Made by a program: the position numbers and the translations under genes. DNA of 46,416 nucleotides, from the NCBI RefSeq assembly GCF_021531475.1, contig NZ_JADYTX010000016.1:1-46416 (forward strand). The letters are read 5' to 3'. A model generated the notes under the pieces. That model saw only the letters and a list, made by a program, of their open reading frames with translations. It was not told where the DNA came from and ran no database searches. Below are positions 16,128-23,828 of the stretch, piece by piece; position 1 is the stretch's first letter; each line of letters starts with the position of its first letter. Source of the DNA: Fusobacterium perfoetens (GTDB taxonomy: Bacteria; Fusobacteriota; Fusobacteriia; Fusobacteriales; Fusobacteriaceae).

Positions 16128-16943
16128 TTATCCTTTTGAATTATATTTTTCTCTAGCATATTCTCCTATCAAATTGATAGAACATATAGTAAGAGTTATA
16201 AAAAGTCCCGGAAAAATTGCATACCACGGAGCTGTTAAAAAATATATTTGAGCTTCACGAAGCATTGAACCCCAACTTGGATATGGAGCTTGAATACCAA
16301 GTCCTAGATAACTTAAAGATGCTTCTGTAAGAATTGATACTCCAAGAGATAGAGCTGTTGAAACTATAAGTTTTCCTCTTATATTTGGGAAAATATAGTG
16401 ACATAATATCCACCAATCTGATGCTCCTCTAGTTTTTGCCGAAAGAGTATAATTTTTTTCTTTTTCTTTCAAAGTTTCCCCTCTTGCAAAACGAGTGAAG
16501 TGAGGAATATTCATTATCCCAATTACTAAGATTGTATTAAAAGTCCCTGATCCAAAAGCAGTTATCATCATCAAAGCAAATAAGATTCCCGGAAAAGACA
16601 TAAAAGCATCTATAATTCTCATTATAACTTCATCTACATATCCACCAGAGTAACCAGAATACATTCCCAAGATACTTCCCACTGAAAGTCCGATACATAT
16701 TGAAGAAATTCCTACCAAAAGGGCGATTTGTCCTCCCTCCATTACTCTTGTAAATATATCTCTACCAAATTTATCCGTCCCAAAAAGATGAGAAAAACTT
16801 GGCTCAGCAAATTTATTATTTACATCTATAGAAGTTACTCCGTAGGGACTAAATATCTTTGTAAGAATAATGGCAAGCACCAAAACTCCAAAGAAACTTA
16901 TTCCGAATAAAAGTTTTTTATCTATTTTTGCTAATTTTTTCAT
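16128..16943 (-). CDS. Opp/Dpp/Nik-family ABC transporter permease (C type)
   Basis: A 271-residue permease with six transmembrane helices. The N-terminal periplasmic segment contains HLFGTDKFGRDIFTRVMEGGQIALLVGISS, the hallmark of DppC/OppC/NikC proteins. The EAA loop with SAKTRGASDWWILCHYIFPNI near residue 180 contacts the ATPases. It pairs with the B-type permease whose gene ends 11 bp upstream. Inner-membrane importer core; substrate (peptide, metal complex, glutathione) undetermined. Confidence 0.93.
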   Translation of the reverse strand: MKKLAKIDKKLLFGISFFGVLVLAIILTKIFSPYGVTSIDVNNKFAEPSFSHLFGTDKFGRDIFTRVMEGGQIALLVGISSICIGLSVGSILGMYSGYSGGYVDEVIMRIIDAFMSFPGILFALMMITAFGSGTFNTILVIGIMNIPHFTRFARGETLKEKEKNYTLSAKTRGASDWWILCHYIFPNIRGKLIVSTALSLGVSILTEASLSYLGLGIQAPYPSWGSMLREAQIYFLTAPWYAIFPGLFITLTICSINLIGEYAREKYNSKG

Positions 16944-16954
16944 AAATTATACCT

Positions 16955-17854
16955 CTAAGAAATTTTTACTCTAGGGTCTACATAAGAATAAAGTAAATCT
17001 GTAAATAAATTTGTAACTATAACTATAATAGCACTATAAAGTACCAAAGCTTGAACCACTGGATAATCCCTATTCTCTACTCCTAAAACCATAAGACTTC
17101 CAAGTCCCGGAATATTAAAAAGACTCTCCACTATTACACTTCCAGCTAATATTTTTACAAAAAGTCCAGAGACTATTGTAAGCATTGGAAATAAAATATT
17201 TCTCAACACATCAGTTATTATAACTTCATTTTTCCCTCTTCCTCTTGCAATGGCAGCTTTTACATAATCTTTGTTAAGCTCCTCAAGAATTATATTTTTT
17301 AGATAAATTGAAGTTATAGAAATTTGTGATACAGCAAGTGTCACAGCTGGTAAAATATTTGTAACAGTTTTTATAGGAACTTTCAAATAAATTCCAAATA
17401 TCATCAAAAGAAGAAGTCCTATCCAAAATGATGGGATAGAGATCCCTATCATATTAAATATTGATAGGAATCCGTCTCCTCTTTTTTTATTTCTCATTGC
17501 TGATAAAAGTCCCAAAGGAAATCCAAACAAAATAGTAATAACCATCGCTTTTCCTGCAAGATTTAAAGTTACTCCCATTCTTTTTGCTATTAAATCATTT
17601 ACAGGTGTTGAATATTTTATTGATTCTCCCATATCTCCACGAAGAGCATCTCTTGTCCACTCAATATATGCTATATGTTTTGGTTTATCAAGTCCATATT
17701 CTTTTTTTAATGCTATTACCTGTTCTTTTGTAGCATCTACACCTAATTTTGATAAAATAGGATCTCCCGGAATTACATTTAATACTGTAAAACTTATTAT
17801 AGATACTAGAAAAAGTGTTATTATTGAGGTAAAAATTTTCTTTATTAAAAACAC
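16955..17854 (-). CDS. Opp/Dpp/Nik-family ABC transporter permease (B type)
   Basis: A 299-residue permease. FTVLNVIPGDPILSKLGVDATKEQVIALKKEYGLDKP near residues 22-60 is the typical periplasmic loop of DppB/OppB/NikB proteins. There are six transmembrane helices, and the EAA motif region KDYVKAAIARGRGKNEVIITDVLRN lies near residue 195. The C-terminus ends YSYVDPRVKIS, the usual tail of this family. It is located 16 bp after the lipoprotein gene, in the standard A-B-C-D-F gene order. Confidence 0.93.
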   Translation of the reverse strand: MFLIKKIFTSIITLFLVSIISFTVLNVIPGDPILSKLGVDATKEQVIALKKEYGLDKPKHIAYIEWTRDALRGDMGESIKYSTPVNDLIAKRMGVTLNLAGKAMVITILFGFPLGLLSAMRNKKRGDGFLSIFNMIGISIPSFWIGLLLLMIFGIYLKVPIKTVTNILPAVTLAVSQISITSIYLKNIILEELNKDYVKAAIARGRGKNEVIITDVLRNILFPMLTIVSGLFVKILAGSVIVESLFNIPGLGSLMVLGVENRDYPVVQALVLYSAIIVIVTNLFTDLLYSYVDPRVKIS

Positions 17855-17870
17855 TTTTTAACTCCTTTTT

Positions 17871-19370
17871 TTATTTTATTACTAGACAACTTAAATCTAA
17901 TACATAGATAGGATATATTTGATATCCGTCTATTTTTTTATTTAGTGCTACTATATAGCTTGGAGCTTGTAAGAATACTGCTCCTACATTTTCTGTTAAT
18001 ATTTTTTGAGCTTCTTTATAAAGTGCAATTTGTTTTTCTTTATCCATTTCAACAGGAATTTGTGATAAAACTTTGTCATAGTCTTTATTTGAGAAATTAC
18101 ACATATTTCTTGGATCTTTAGTTCTATATCTATCAACAGTAGCATATGGAGATGGTTTTCCTTCAAATCCAATTACTGTCATTTGATAATTTCTATTTTT
18201 ATAAACATCACTTAACCAAGTTCCCCATTCAATCTCTTCTATTTCTACATCAATTCCAACTTTTATAAGTTGTTCTTTGATTATTTGAGCTGTATCAACG
18301 TGAACTCTATAGTTTGCTGGAGCTCTTAAAACTAATTTTAATCCATTTTCATACCCAGCTTCTTTTAAAAGTTCTTTTGATTTTTCTAAGTTAGTTTGGT
18401 ATAAATCTTCTGTTTCTCTGTTATAAATAGATTTTACAGATGGACTTACTGCTCCACCAGTAACTGCTCCTCTACCAAGAGATGCTCCCTCTATAATTTC
18501 ATTTTTATTGATAGCATAGTGGATAGCTTGTCTTACTCTTAAATCATTTAATGGAGCCACATCATTATTTAGAGCTAGAAGTTGAACCATATTTTGTTCT
18601 CCCTCTTGAATTTTTCCTGAATCTCCTATCATTCCAACATATTCAGCTCCAAGTCTATGAATAATATCTACATCTCCCATTTGGAAAGACATTATTCCAC
18701 TTTGGTCATCTTTTATTACTCTAAATTCTGCCTCTTCCACATTTCCAGTATTTGCTATATTCCAATATTTGTCGAATTTTTTCAATGTTACTCTTTCACC
18801 TGGAACATATTCGTCTAAATAGAAAGGTCCTGTTCCATAGATTTTTTCTCCATCAACATAAACTATACCATCTAAGAATGCAGCAATTCCCTCTCCAGTA
18901 ACTTGTTTTAAAGTAAATATAACTTCATCTCCATTTACTTCAACAGATTTTATTAATTTTTTAAACTCTGTTGTAGAAAGGTTTGTTGGGAAGTCAGTTA
19001 GTAAAAATCTATCATAAGATGCTTTTACTAATTCTGGTGTAAGTTCTACACCATTTTGGAATAAGATTCCTTTTTTTATTTTGAAAGTATAAGTTAAAAA
19101 ATCATCAGATACTTTATAACTTTCTGCTAAAGCTGGATTAATTTCTCCTTTAGAATCCATTTTAACTAATCCTTCAAAGATATTAAAAGTTATCTCTCCA
19201 GTTGCTGCTGCTACATATTTGTGTGGGTCTAAAAAATCAGGGTCTGCTGAAATTTTTACTACAACTTTTTTAGTTGCCTCTTTAGGAGCTGATTTTTCTT
19301 CTCCTCCACCACAACCTACAAACAAAAATAAAAACAGTGACACAAAAAACGCCATAAAACTTTTTTTCAT
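17871..19370 (-). CDS. Peptide/nickel-type ABC transporter substrate-binding lipoprotein (SBP family 5)
   Basis: A 499-residue extracytoplasmic binding protein. The signal peptide ends in the lipobox F-V-G-C (Cys near residue 20), so the mature protein is lipid anchored. The SBP_bac_5 fold is visible from DPDFLDPHKYVAAATGEITFNIFEGLVKMDSKGEINPALAESYKVSDDFLTYTFKIKKG through DVDIIHRL and LNDLRVRQAIHYAINKNEI to DRYRTKDPRNMCNFSNKDYD. It delivers substrate to the four genes downstream. Peptide, glutathione and nickel importers look alike at this level, so the ligand is left open. The ribosome site is weak. Confidence 0.93.
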   Translation of the reverse strand: MKKSFMAFFVSLFLFLFVGCGGGEEKSAPKEATKKVVVKISADPDFLDPHKYVAAATGEITFNIFEGLVKMDSKGEINPALAESYKVSDDFLTYTFKIKKGILFQNGVELTPELVKASYDRFLLTDFPTNLSTTEFKKLIKSVEVNGDEVIFTLKQVTGEGIAAFLDGIVYVDGEKIYGTGPFYLDEYVPGERVTLKKFDKYWNIANTGNVEEAEFRVIKDDQSGIMSFQMGDVDIIHRLGAEYVGMIGDSGKIQEGEQNMVQLLALNNDVAPLNDLRVRQAIHYAINKNEIIEGASLGRGAVTGGAVSPSVKSIYNRETEDLYQTNLEKSKELLKEAGYENGLKLVLRAPANYRVHVDTAQIIKEQLIKVGIDVEIEEIEWGTWLSDVYKNRNYQMTVIGFEGKPSPYATVDRYRTKDPRNMCNFSNKDYDKVLSQIPVEMDKEKQIALYKEAQKILTENVGAVFLQAPSYIVALNKKIDGYQIYPIYVLDLSCLVIK

Positions 19371-19432
19371 AATACTTTTGTACTCAATATTTTTTCAGAT
19401 TTTTATATAAAACCTTTCAATTTTTCAATATC

Positions 19433-19461
19433 AAAAAAAGATAGAGATAATTTTATCTATT
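19433..19461 (-). terminator. Possible intrinsic terminator upstream of the importer genes (minus strand)
   Basis: Read on the minus strand, ATAGATAA pairs with TTATCTCTAT (small bulge) and is followed by seven T. It ends about 60 bp before the binding-protein start codon. This is where an attenuator or the end of a small RNA from the upstream structured region would be expected. Confidence 0.5.
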
Positions 19462-19765
19462 TTCTCCATTTGATAATGATTTTTTGTAAAGTGTAAAGAT
19501 AAACTATCTGCTACTCTAAAAGCTACCCAGCAGACTTCTCGGAGTACAAAATAAATTTTCTCAGGTTCTCTGTTTTTTGTTCTCGTGGCGTTAAGTTATT
19601 GAACTCTCTACACTCATTTAACTACAGCCTAAACAGAGAAAGTTAAGTTTCCCACATAATCAGGATAAATAAATTTTATAAAAATTTTACCAACTGTTGT
19701 AATTTTTTTATAACTAAGACTTAACTACTGGCAAGCTTTTATTAAAAAGCCCCCTAAGAAAAGAT
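19440..19765 (-). other. Long non-coding region with RNA-like structure; candidate leader or small RNA
   Basis: This part of the ~800-bp gap between the importer and parA codes for nothing convincing, yet it is richer in G+C than its surroundings. TTCTCTGTTT (19566-19575) pairs perfectly with AAACAGAGAA (19631-19640), enclosing GGC/GCC and GTTAA/TTAAC inner pairings. TCTGC/GCAGA and TACTC/GAGTA at about 19507-19547 interleave, as in a pseudoknot or two exclusive hairpins. An apparent terminator lies at the minus-strand end. I could not match it to tmRNA, RNase P, SRP, 6S, T-box or any riboswitch consensus I know. The strand is inferred only from the terminator. Confidence 0.35.
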
Positions 19766-20129
19766 AATATTTTTTAACTTAAACATATCCATACAATACA
19801 ATTTAATAAATATTAAATACATCCTCCTTTTATTTATTTTAAAATATCTCAAAATTTTTTTAAGATATTTTATTAATGATATATATTAAAATTTATAATC
19901 TTTTTTCTTGTCCCTTGGTTAATACTGCTAAGATTATAGTATGAAACTCAAATTAAATCAAGTGTTATTTTTTATTTTTTTTATTTTTTATCTCCTCTAA
20001 ATAAAATTATTTAAGAAAGCAGAACAAATAAAAGTGTTTTATAATTCAAAAAAATTCTTTATATTCCAAAGGGTTTCTTGAGTTTAAAATTTTAAATCTA
20101 ATTTTTCTATAAACTTTTTTTAGTATTTG
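19766..20129. other. AT-rich intergenic stretch without recognisable genes
   Basis: Very AT-rich sequence containing an imperfect inverted repeat (AAAATATCT near 19841 against AAGATATTTT near 19862) and no reading frame with a ribosome site. No canonical parS palindrome (TGTTTCACGTGAAACA type) or DnaA-box cluster was seen, although the parA gene follows. Confidence 0.5.
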
Positions 20130-20138
20130 TGCTACAAT
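20130..20138 (+). promoter_or_regulatory. Extended -10 element ahead of parA
   Basis: TGC followed by TACAAT (20133-20138), 35 bp before the parA start. No clear -35 box is visible, as is usual for extended -10 promoters. Confidence 0.4.
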
Positions 20139-20173
20139 ATATGGGCAAAATTATTTTTTACAGGAGATAAATT

Positions 20174-20893
20174 ATGATTGATAATAAAGGAAAAGTTATA
20201 ATTATAAAAGTTAATAAAGGGGGAGTTGGAAAAACTTTCTTAACAGTTCAACTTGGAGCTGGACTTGCCTCAATTGGTAAAAAAGTTTTAATCCTTACTT
20301 CTGACTCTCAAAATAATATTCTTCACTATACTTTTAGAGATGGAGAAGTGCCATCTTTTAAAAATGGTTTGAAAGTTTGGGTAAGAGGTAAAAAGGGAGA
20401 ACTTATCAAACTTAGAGAAAATCTTTTCTTCATTCCTCTTGAAAATAGTAAATTTTCATCAGTTTTCTCAAAAAAATTAGAGCCATTTTTAGATAGAATG
20501 AGAGAGGAATACGATTATATTTTAATAGATAGTATGCCTTTACTTAAAATTGACTCTGAGTTTGTAAGATGTTCTGATAAAATAATAATCCCTGTTTTCT
20601 GCGACAGAGCTACTATTGAGGGAGTAGCAAATGTAATTGAAGAAGCTGGAATTGAAAAAATTCTTGCTGTTGTTCCTAATAAATTTAGAAGTACAGTTAC
20701 TCAAAGTGAAAATCTTGAAAAACTTAAAAATCTTTTAAGAGATACTGATATTCTTTTCCCTGAACCAATAAGAGAACTTTCTCAAGTTGAAAATCTTTTA
20801 GGAAATGGAAAAACTATATGGGAAACAAAATCAAAACTTTTAGATGATGCTAAAAAAACTTTAGCTGATATTATGATAGAATTAGGTGAGTAG
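20174..20893 (+). CDS. parA: ParA/Soj-family partition ATPase
   Basis: A 239-residue deviant-Walker ATPase. NKGGVGKTFL near residues 15-24 has the signature lysine, VLILTSDSQNN is the A' motif, and YDYILIDSMPLLKID near residue 115 is Walker B. There is no N-terminal helix-turn-helix, so it is the short (type Ib or chromosomal Soj) form. ParA proteins bind DNA non-specifically and drive segregation or positioning with a partner that stimulates ATP hydrolysis. The partner is usually ParB, but the gene starting one base after its stop codes for a different type of protein. The ribosome site CAGGAGATAAATT supports the start. Confidence 0.9.
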   Translation: MIDNKGKVIIIKVNKGGVGKTFLTVQLGAGLASIGKKVLILTSDSQNNILHYTFRDGEVPSFKNGLKVWVRGKKGELIKLRENLFFIPLENSKFSSVFSKKLEPFLDRMREEYDYILIDSMPLLKIDSEFVRCSDKIIIPVFCDRATIEGVANVIEEAGIEKILAVVPNKFRSTVTQSENLEKLKNLLRDTDILFPEPIRELSQVENLLGNGKTIWETKSKLLDDAKKTLADIMIELGE

Positions 20894-20894
20894 C

Positions 20895-21557
20895 ATGGAG
20901 AAAAAAATTGATGAAAAATTAAAAGATCTACTAAACTCAAGAAAGCAAAAAAAAGTATCTGAAAAACCTCAAGAGGAAAAAAAATCTTTATTAATAAAAA
21001 ATATCAATAAGGAGATTTTTCAAATAACTGGTGATGATGAAGTAAATAGTTTTTTAAAAGAGAAATCTTTGGAAGTTTTAAACCTTCAAGCTCGTACATC
21101 ACTTACTCTTGGTAAAATATTTTCAGAGGTTGAGCTTAGACTTGCTGGTAATAGATATACTGGTTGCTATGTAAAATGGCTTGAATTTAATGGATTTAAT
21201 AAGATGACTGCCCTAAGACATAGAAACCGTTATAAACTTTATACTTTATGTGAAGATGATTTTTCAAAAGAAGTTGTTGCAAAACTTCCTTATAGACAGA
21301 TAAATGACATCTGTAAAAATGAAAATCCTCAATCTATCATAAGAACTATCGAAAGAGAAAGGTCAATAGATATATTGGATAATATGACTCTTGATAGTAT
21401 CTCTTTTCAAGAAAAAAATGAGATAATGGATTTTGATTTTAATAATTTTTTAACTCATCTTCCTAAAAAAGAAACTCTTGAAAAACTGCCAGTAGACAAA
21501 CAAAAAACTTTATTTAATCTTTTTAAAAAGATTGATAAAATTTTAAATGAAATTTAA
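20895..21557 (+). CDS. ParA-partner protein with DUF3102-like region (non-canonical ParB candidate)
   Basis: A 220-residue basic protein that I do not recognise as ParB. It begins with a lysine-rich helix and linker (DEKLKDLLNSRKQKKVSEK). Such short basic N-termini of ParA partners can carry the activating arginine/lysine finger. The middle (TLGKIFSEVELRLAGNRYTGCYVKWLEFNGFNKMTALRHRNRYKLY) resembles DUF3102-type proteins, including the G...W-L-x...T-A-x-R-x-x-x-x-Y pattern and a helix-turn-helix-like stretch. The ATG at 20895 follows AGGTGAG at correct spacing; a GTG at 20886 would overlap parA. Tight coupling suggests it loads on a centromere and stimulates ParA, which is inference. Confidence 0.75.
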   Translation: MEKKIDEKLKDLLNSRKQKKVSEKPQEEKKSLLIKNINKEIFQITGDDEVNSFLKEKSLEVLNLQARTSLTLGKIFSEVELRLAGNRYTGCYVKWLEFNGFNKMTALRHRNRYKLYTLCEDDFSKEVVAKLPYRQINDICKNENPQSIIRTIERERSIDILDNMTLDSISFQEKNEIMDFDFNNFLTHLPKKETLEKLPVDKQKTLFNLFKKIDKILNEI

Positions 21558-21564
21558 TTTTCTT

Positions 21565-21610
21565 AAGATTAATTTCTCTACCTAATGAGAAGTTAATCTT
21601 TTTTTATTTT
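21565..21610 (+). terminator. Rho-independent terminator of the parA operon
   Basis: AAGATTAA pairs with TTAATCTT with an inner CTC/GAG extension, followed by a long T run. It starts 8 bp after the stop of the ParA-partner gene. Confidence 0.88.
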
Positions 21611-21695
21611 TTGCGATTTGGACTATAACAAAAAAAATCTCACAAAAATTATGTAATTTATGGTATGATTAATTATGTATTAATATTTTTTCAAA

Positions 21696-21712
21696 AGGAG
21701 GAGTTTAATATT
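21696..21712 (+). promoter_or_regulatory. AGGAGG ribosome site placing translation start at an ATT codon
   Basis: AGGAGG (21696-21701), 8 nt, ATT (21710-21712). The ATT opens the natural N-terminus I-K-T-I-A-I-V-T-N-S of the sigma-54 activator. The only in-frame ATG (21665) has no ribosome site, and translation from it would read through this one as E-E-F-N. No ATG, GTG or TTG follows in frame close by. Confidence 0.6.
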
Positions 21713-23665
21713 AAAACAATAGCTATTGTCACTAATTCACGAAAGAATAATCAGGTATCAAAAAATTTAACCAATGATTTAACAAAAGTTTTTGAAAATA
21801 AAGTCAACATAAAAAATTACTACTTAAATGAACTAATTCCTTCAGATTCTATTATAGGTGATGTAATTCTAGTTATGCTTGAAAAAAAATTAGTAGAAAT
21901 AAAAAATTATATTAATTCTACTGATAATGTAATTGTCGTTGAAAGAACTATTCTCGAAAAATCAGCCTATGATATATTAAATATTCCTAGTGGAACAAAA
22001 GTTCTTATTGTAAATGATTGTTATGAAACAAGTATTCAAACTCTTTCAACAATCTATCAACTTGGAATAAATCATTTACAATTAATCCCTTTCAATGAAA
22101 ATGATGTACAAGATACTTCAATAAAAATAGCAATTACTCCAGGAGAAAAAAATCATGTTCCAAGTTATATCGAAAATATTTTAGATATTGGACAACGTTG
22201 TTTAGATACTTATACTTTGATGAAAATAATGAATGTATTAAAGTTAGAAGATAAAAGTATCTCGCAAAATTTGATTAAATATAGCTCTACTATTTTAGAT
22301 ATAAATGCTGGTTTAAAAGAACAATATAAAAATTCTTTTTTAAAAAATGAAATTTTAAAAACTACTTTAGAAAAATTTGATTCTGGAGTATTGATTGTAG
22401 ATAATAACTATAATATAATACACAGCAACTTTCAAATAAAAGAACTTTTTAACTTAGGAGAAAACTCTTCTGGAAATATAAAAAACTATCTTGAAGATGA
22501 ACTCTTCAATAAACTTTCTAAAATGACATCTGAACAAGAGCTTTTAATTTTAAATGAAGAATCTTTTATGGTATCTAAAAGTGAACTTCATTTTTTCGGA
22601 GAAATAGGAGCTTACTTTTTTAATTTTAATCCTATAAATAATATAAAAGCTTTAAATGAAGAGTTAACTAATAAACTTGTAAAAAAAGGATTTTTTGCTA
22701 AATATACTTTTTCAGATATTATCCATTCATCTAAAGCAATGCAAAGCGTAATAACAATAGCTAAAAAAATGGCCACTACAGATTATACTACTATTATTTA
22801 TGGAGAAAGTGGAACTGGTAAAGAAATAATGGCTCAAGCCATTCATAACTCTTCCAAAAGAAAAAATAATCCTTTTGTTGCTATAAACTGTGCTGCCCTT
22901 CCTGAAAATTTACTTGAAAGTGAACTTTTTGGATATGAAAAAGGAGCTTTTACAGGTGCGAATAAAAATGGCAAACTTGGATTATTTGAGCAGGCAAATT
23001 ATGGAACTATTTTTTTAGATGAAATTGGAGATATGTCTCTTTCTTTACAAAGTAGACTTTTAAGAGTTTTACAAGAACGCCAAATAATGAGAATAGGTAG
23101 TGATCATATTATTAATATAGATGTTAGAATCATTGCTGCTACAAATAGAAATCTTCCTCAGCTTATAAAAGATGGAAAATTTAGACAAGATTTATATTAT
23201 AGACTAAATATTCTACCTATAAATCTTCCACCTTTAAGAGAAAGAAAAGAAGATATACTTTTACTTTTTAAAACTTTTATAGAAAAAGATATAAAATTTT
23301 TAAATCCATATATAGAAAAATCTCTTGTTTCTTATGAATGGCCTGGCAATATAAGAGAACTAATAAATTGCTCTTATTATTTTAAACTTATGAAATCTCT
23401 TCCACCTAATATTTTTACTATTAGTAAAGAAATTGAAGTTGATTGGAATAAAATAGTTCTTGAAGAAATATCTGTTTTTAATTCTAATAACTCTACAGCC
23501 AGTAGAACAAAAATCTTAAATGTTTTAAAAGAAAAAAATCTATATATTTCGGAAAATAATTTACGAACTATTTTAAATAATTTAAAAAATAATGGATATA
23601 TTATTATTACTAAAGGAAGAAAAGGCACTGAAATTACTGAAAAAGGTATAATTTTTTTAGGGTAA
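21710..23665 (+). CDS. Sigma-54-dependent transcriptional activator with winged-helix-like C-terminus
   Basis: 651 residues from the probable ATT start (666 from the ATG at 21665). The N-terminal ~200 residues look like a sensory domain (IAIVTNSRKNN...), followed by a PAS-like segment (EILKTTLEKFDSGVLIVDNNYNIIHSNF). The AAA+ sigma-54 domain follows: Walker A GESGTGKE near 365, the sigma-54-contacting loop GAFTGA near 411, Walker B TIFLDEIGD near 435, and the R-finger region. The usual Fis-type C-terminal helix-turn-helix is missing. Instead the last 50 residues (RTKILNVLKEKNLYISENNLRTILNNLKNNGYI) resemble a winged helix. It is placed next to the -24/-12 promoter it very likely activates. Confidence 0.93.
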   Translation: MKTIAIVTNSRKNNQVSKNLTNDLTKVFENKVNIKNYYLNELIPSDSIIGDVILVMLEKKLVEIKNYINSTDNVIVVERTILEKSAYDILNIPSGTKVLIVNDCYETSIQTLSTIYQLGINHLQLIPFNENDVQDTSIKIAITPGEKNHVPSYIENILDIGQRCLDTYTLMKIMNVLKLEDKSISQNLIKYSSTILDINAGLKEQYKNSFLKNEILKTTLEKFDSGVLIVDNNYNIIHSNFQIKELFNLGENSSGNIKNYLEDELFNKLSKMTSEQELLILNEESFMVSKSELHFFGEIGAYFFNFNPINNIKALNEELTNKLVKKGFFAKYTFSDIIHSSKAMQSVITIAKKMATTDYTTIIYGESGTGKEIMAQAIHNSSKRKNNPFVAINCAALPENLLESELFGYEKGAFTGANKNGKLGLFEQANYGTIFLDEIGDMSLSLQSRLLRVLQERQIMRIGSDHIINIDVRIIAATNRNLPQLIKDGKFRQDLYYRLNILPINLPPLRERKEDILLLFKTFIEKDIKFLNPYIEKSLVSYEWPGNIRELINCSYYFKLMKSLPPNIFTISKEIEVDWNKIVLEEISVFNSNNSTASRTKILNVLKEKNLYISENNLRTILNNLKNNGYIIITKGRKGTEITEKGIIFLG

Positions 23666-23675
23666 ATCTAATATA

Positions 23676-23709
23676 AATAGGGTATTTTTTTAATTTACCC
23701 TATTTTTTT
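23676..23709 (+). terminator. Inverted repeat after the activator gene (terminator and/or operator)
   Basis: AATAGGGTA (23676-23684) pairs with TACCCTATT (23696-23704) and is followed by T residues, so it can end the activator transcript. It also contains the first of two 19-bp direct repeats, so it may double as an activator binding site. Confidence 0.65.
23680..23698 (+). promoter_or_regulatory. Candidate enhancer-binding site 1
   Basis: The sequence GGGTATTTTTTTAATTTAC matches the copy at 23743-23761 at 18 of 19 positions. The two are exactly 63 bp apart, six helical turns, so they lie on the same DNA face upstream of the sigma-54 promoter. Confidence 0.5.
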
Positions 23710-23742
23710 AATTAATTTTTTGGGAAACCTCAATTTTTTATG

Positions 23743-23761
23743 GGGTATTCTTTTAATTTAC
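23743..23761 (+). promoter_or_regulatory. Candidate enhancer-binding site 2
   Basis: The sequence GGGTATTCTTTTAATTTAC is the second copy of the 19-bp direct repeat. It ends 2 bp before the -24 element. A promoter-proximal site could be repressive or could serve for autoregulation, whereas the distal copy is at enhancer distance. Confidence 0.5.
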
Positions 23762-23763
23762 TT

Positions 23764-23780
23764 TGGCACAATAATTGCTT
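23764..23780 (+). promoter_or_regulatory. Sigma-54 (-24/-12) promoter
   Basis: TGGCAC (23764-23769), 5 bp, TTGCTT (23775-23780) is an exact match to the -24/-12 consensus, including the invariant GG and GC with ten bases between them. It sits 48 bp before the gamma-glutamyl hydrolase gene and directly after a sigma-54 activator gene. Confidence 0.92.
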
Positions 23781-23828
23781 GAATATATCATATCAAATAT
23801 ATTTTAAAGAAAGGAGAACGATTCATTT

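Noticed and set aside
19440..19765. tmRNA, RNase P RNA or SRP RNA
   Set aside because: The required signatures (tRNA-like CCA end and tag codons, GAGGAAAGTCC-type P4 core, SRP GGAAG loop) could not be found on either strand.
19941..20000. A 19-codon hydrophobic frame (MKLKLNQVLFFIFFIFYLL)
   Set aside because: There is no ribosome site before its ATG, and the hydrophobicity follows simply from a poly-T/A region; not strong enough to call a toxin peptide.
19380..20173. A replication origin near parA
   Set aside because: No DnaA-box cluster, no dnaA/dnaN/gidA neighbours and no canonical parS palindrome were seen; AT richness alone is normal here.
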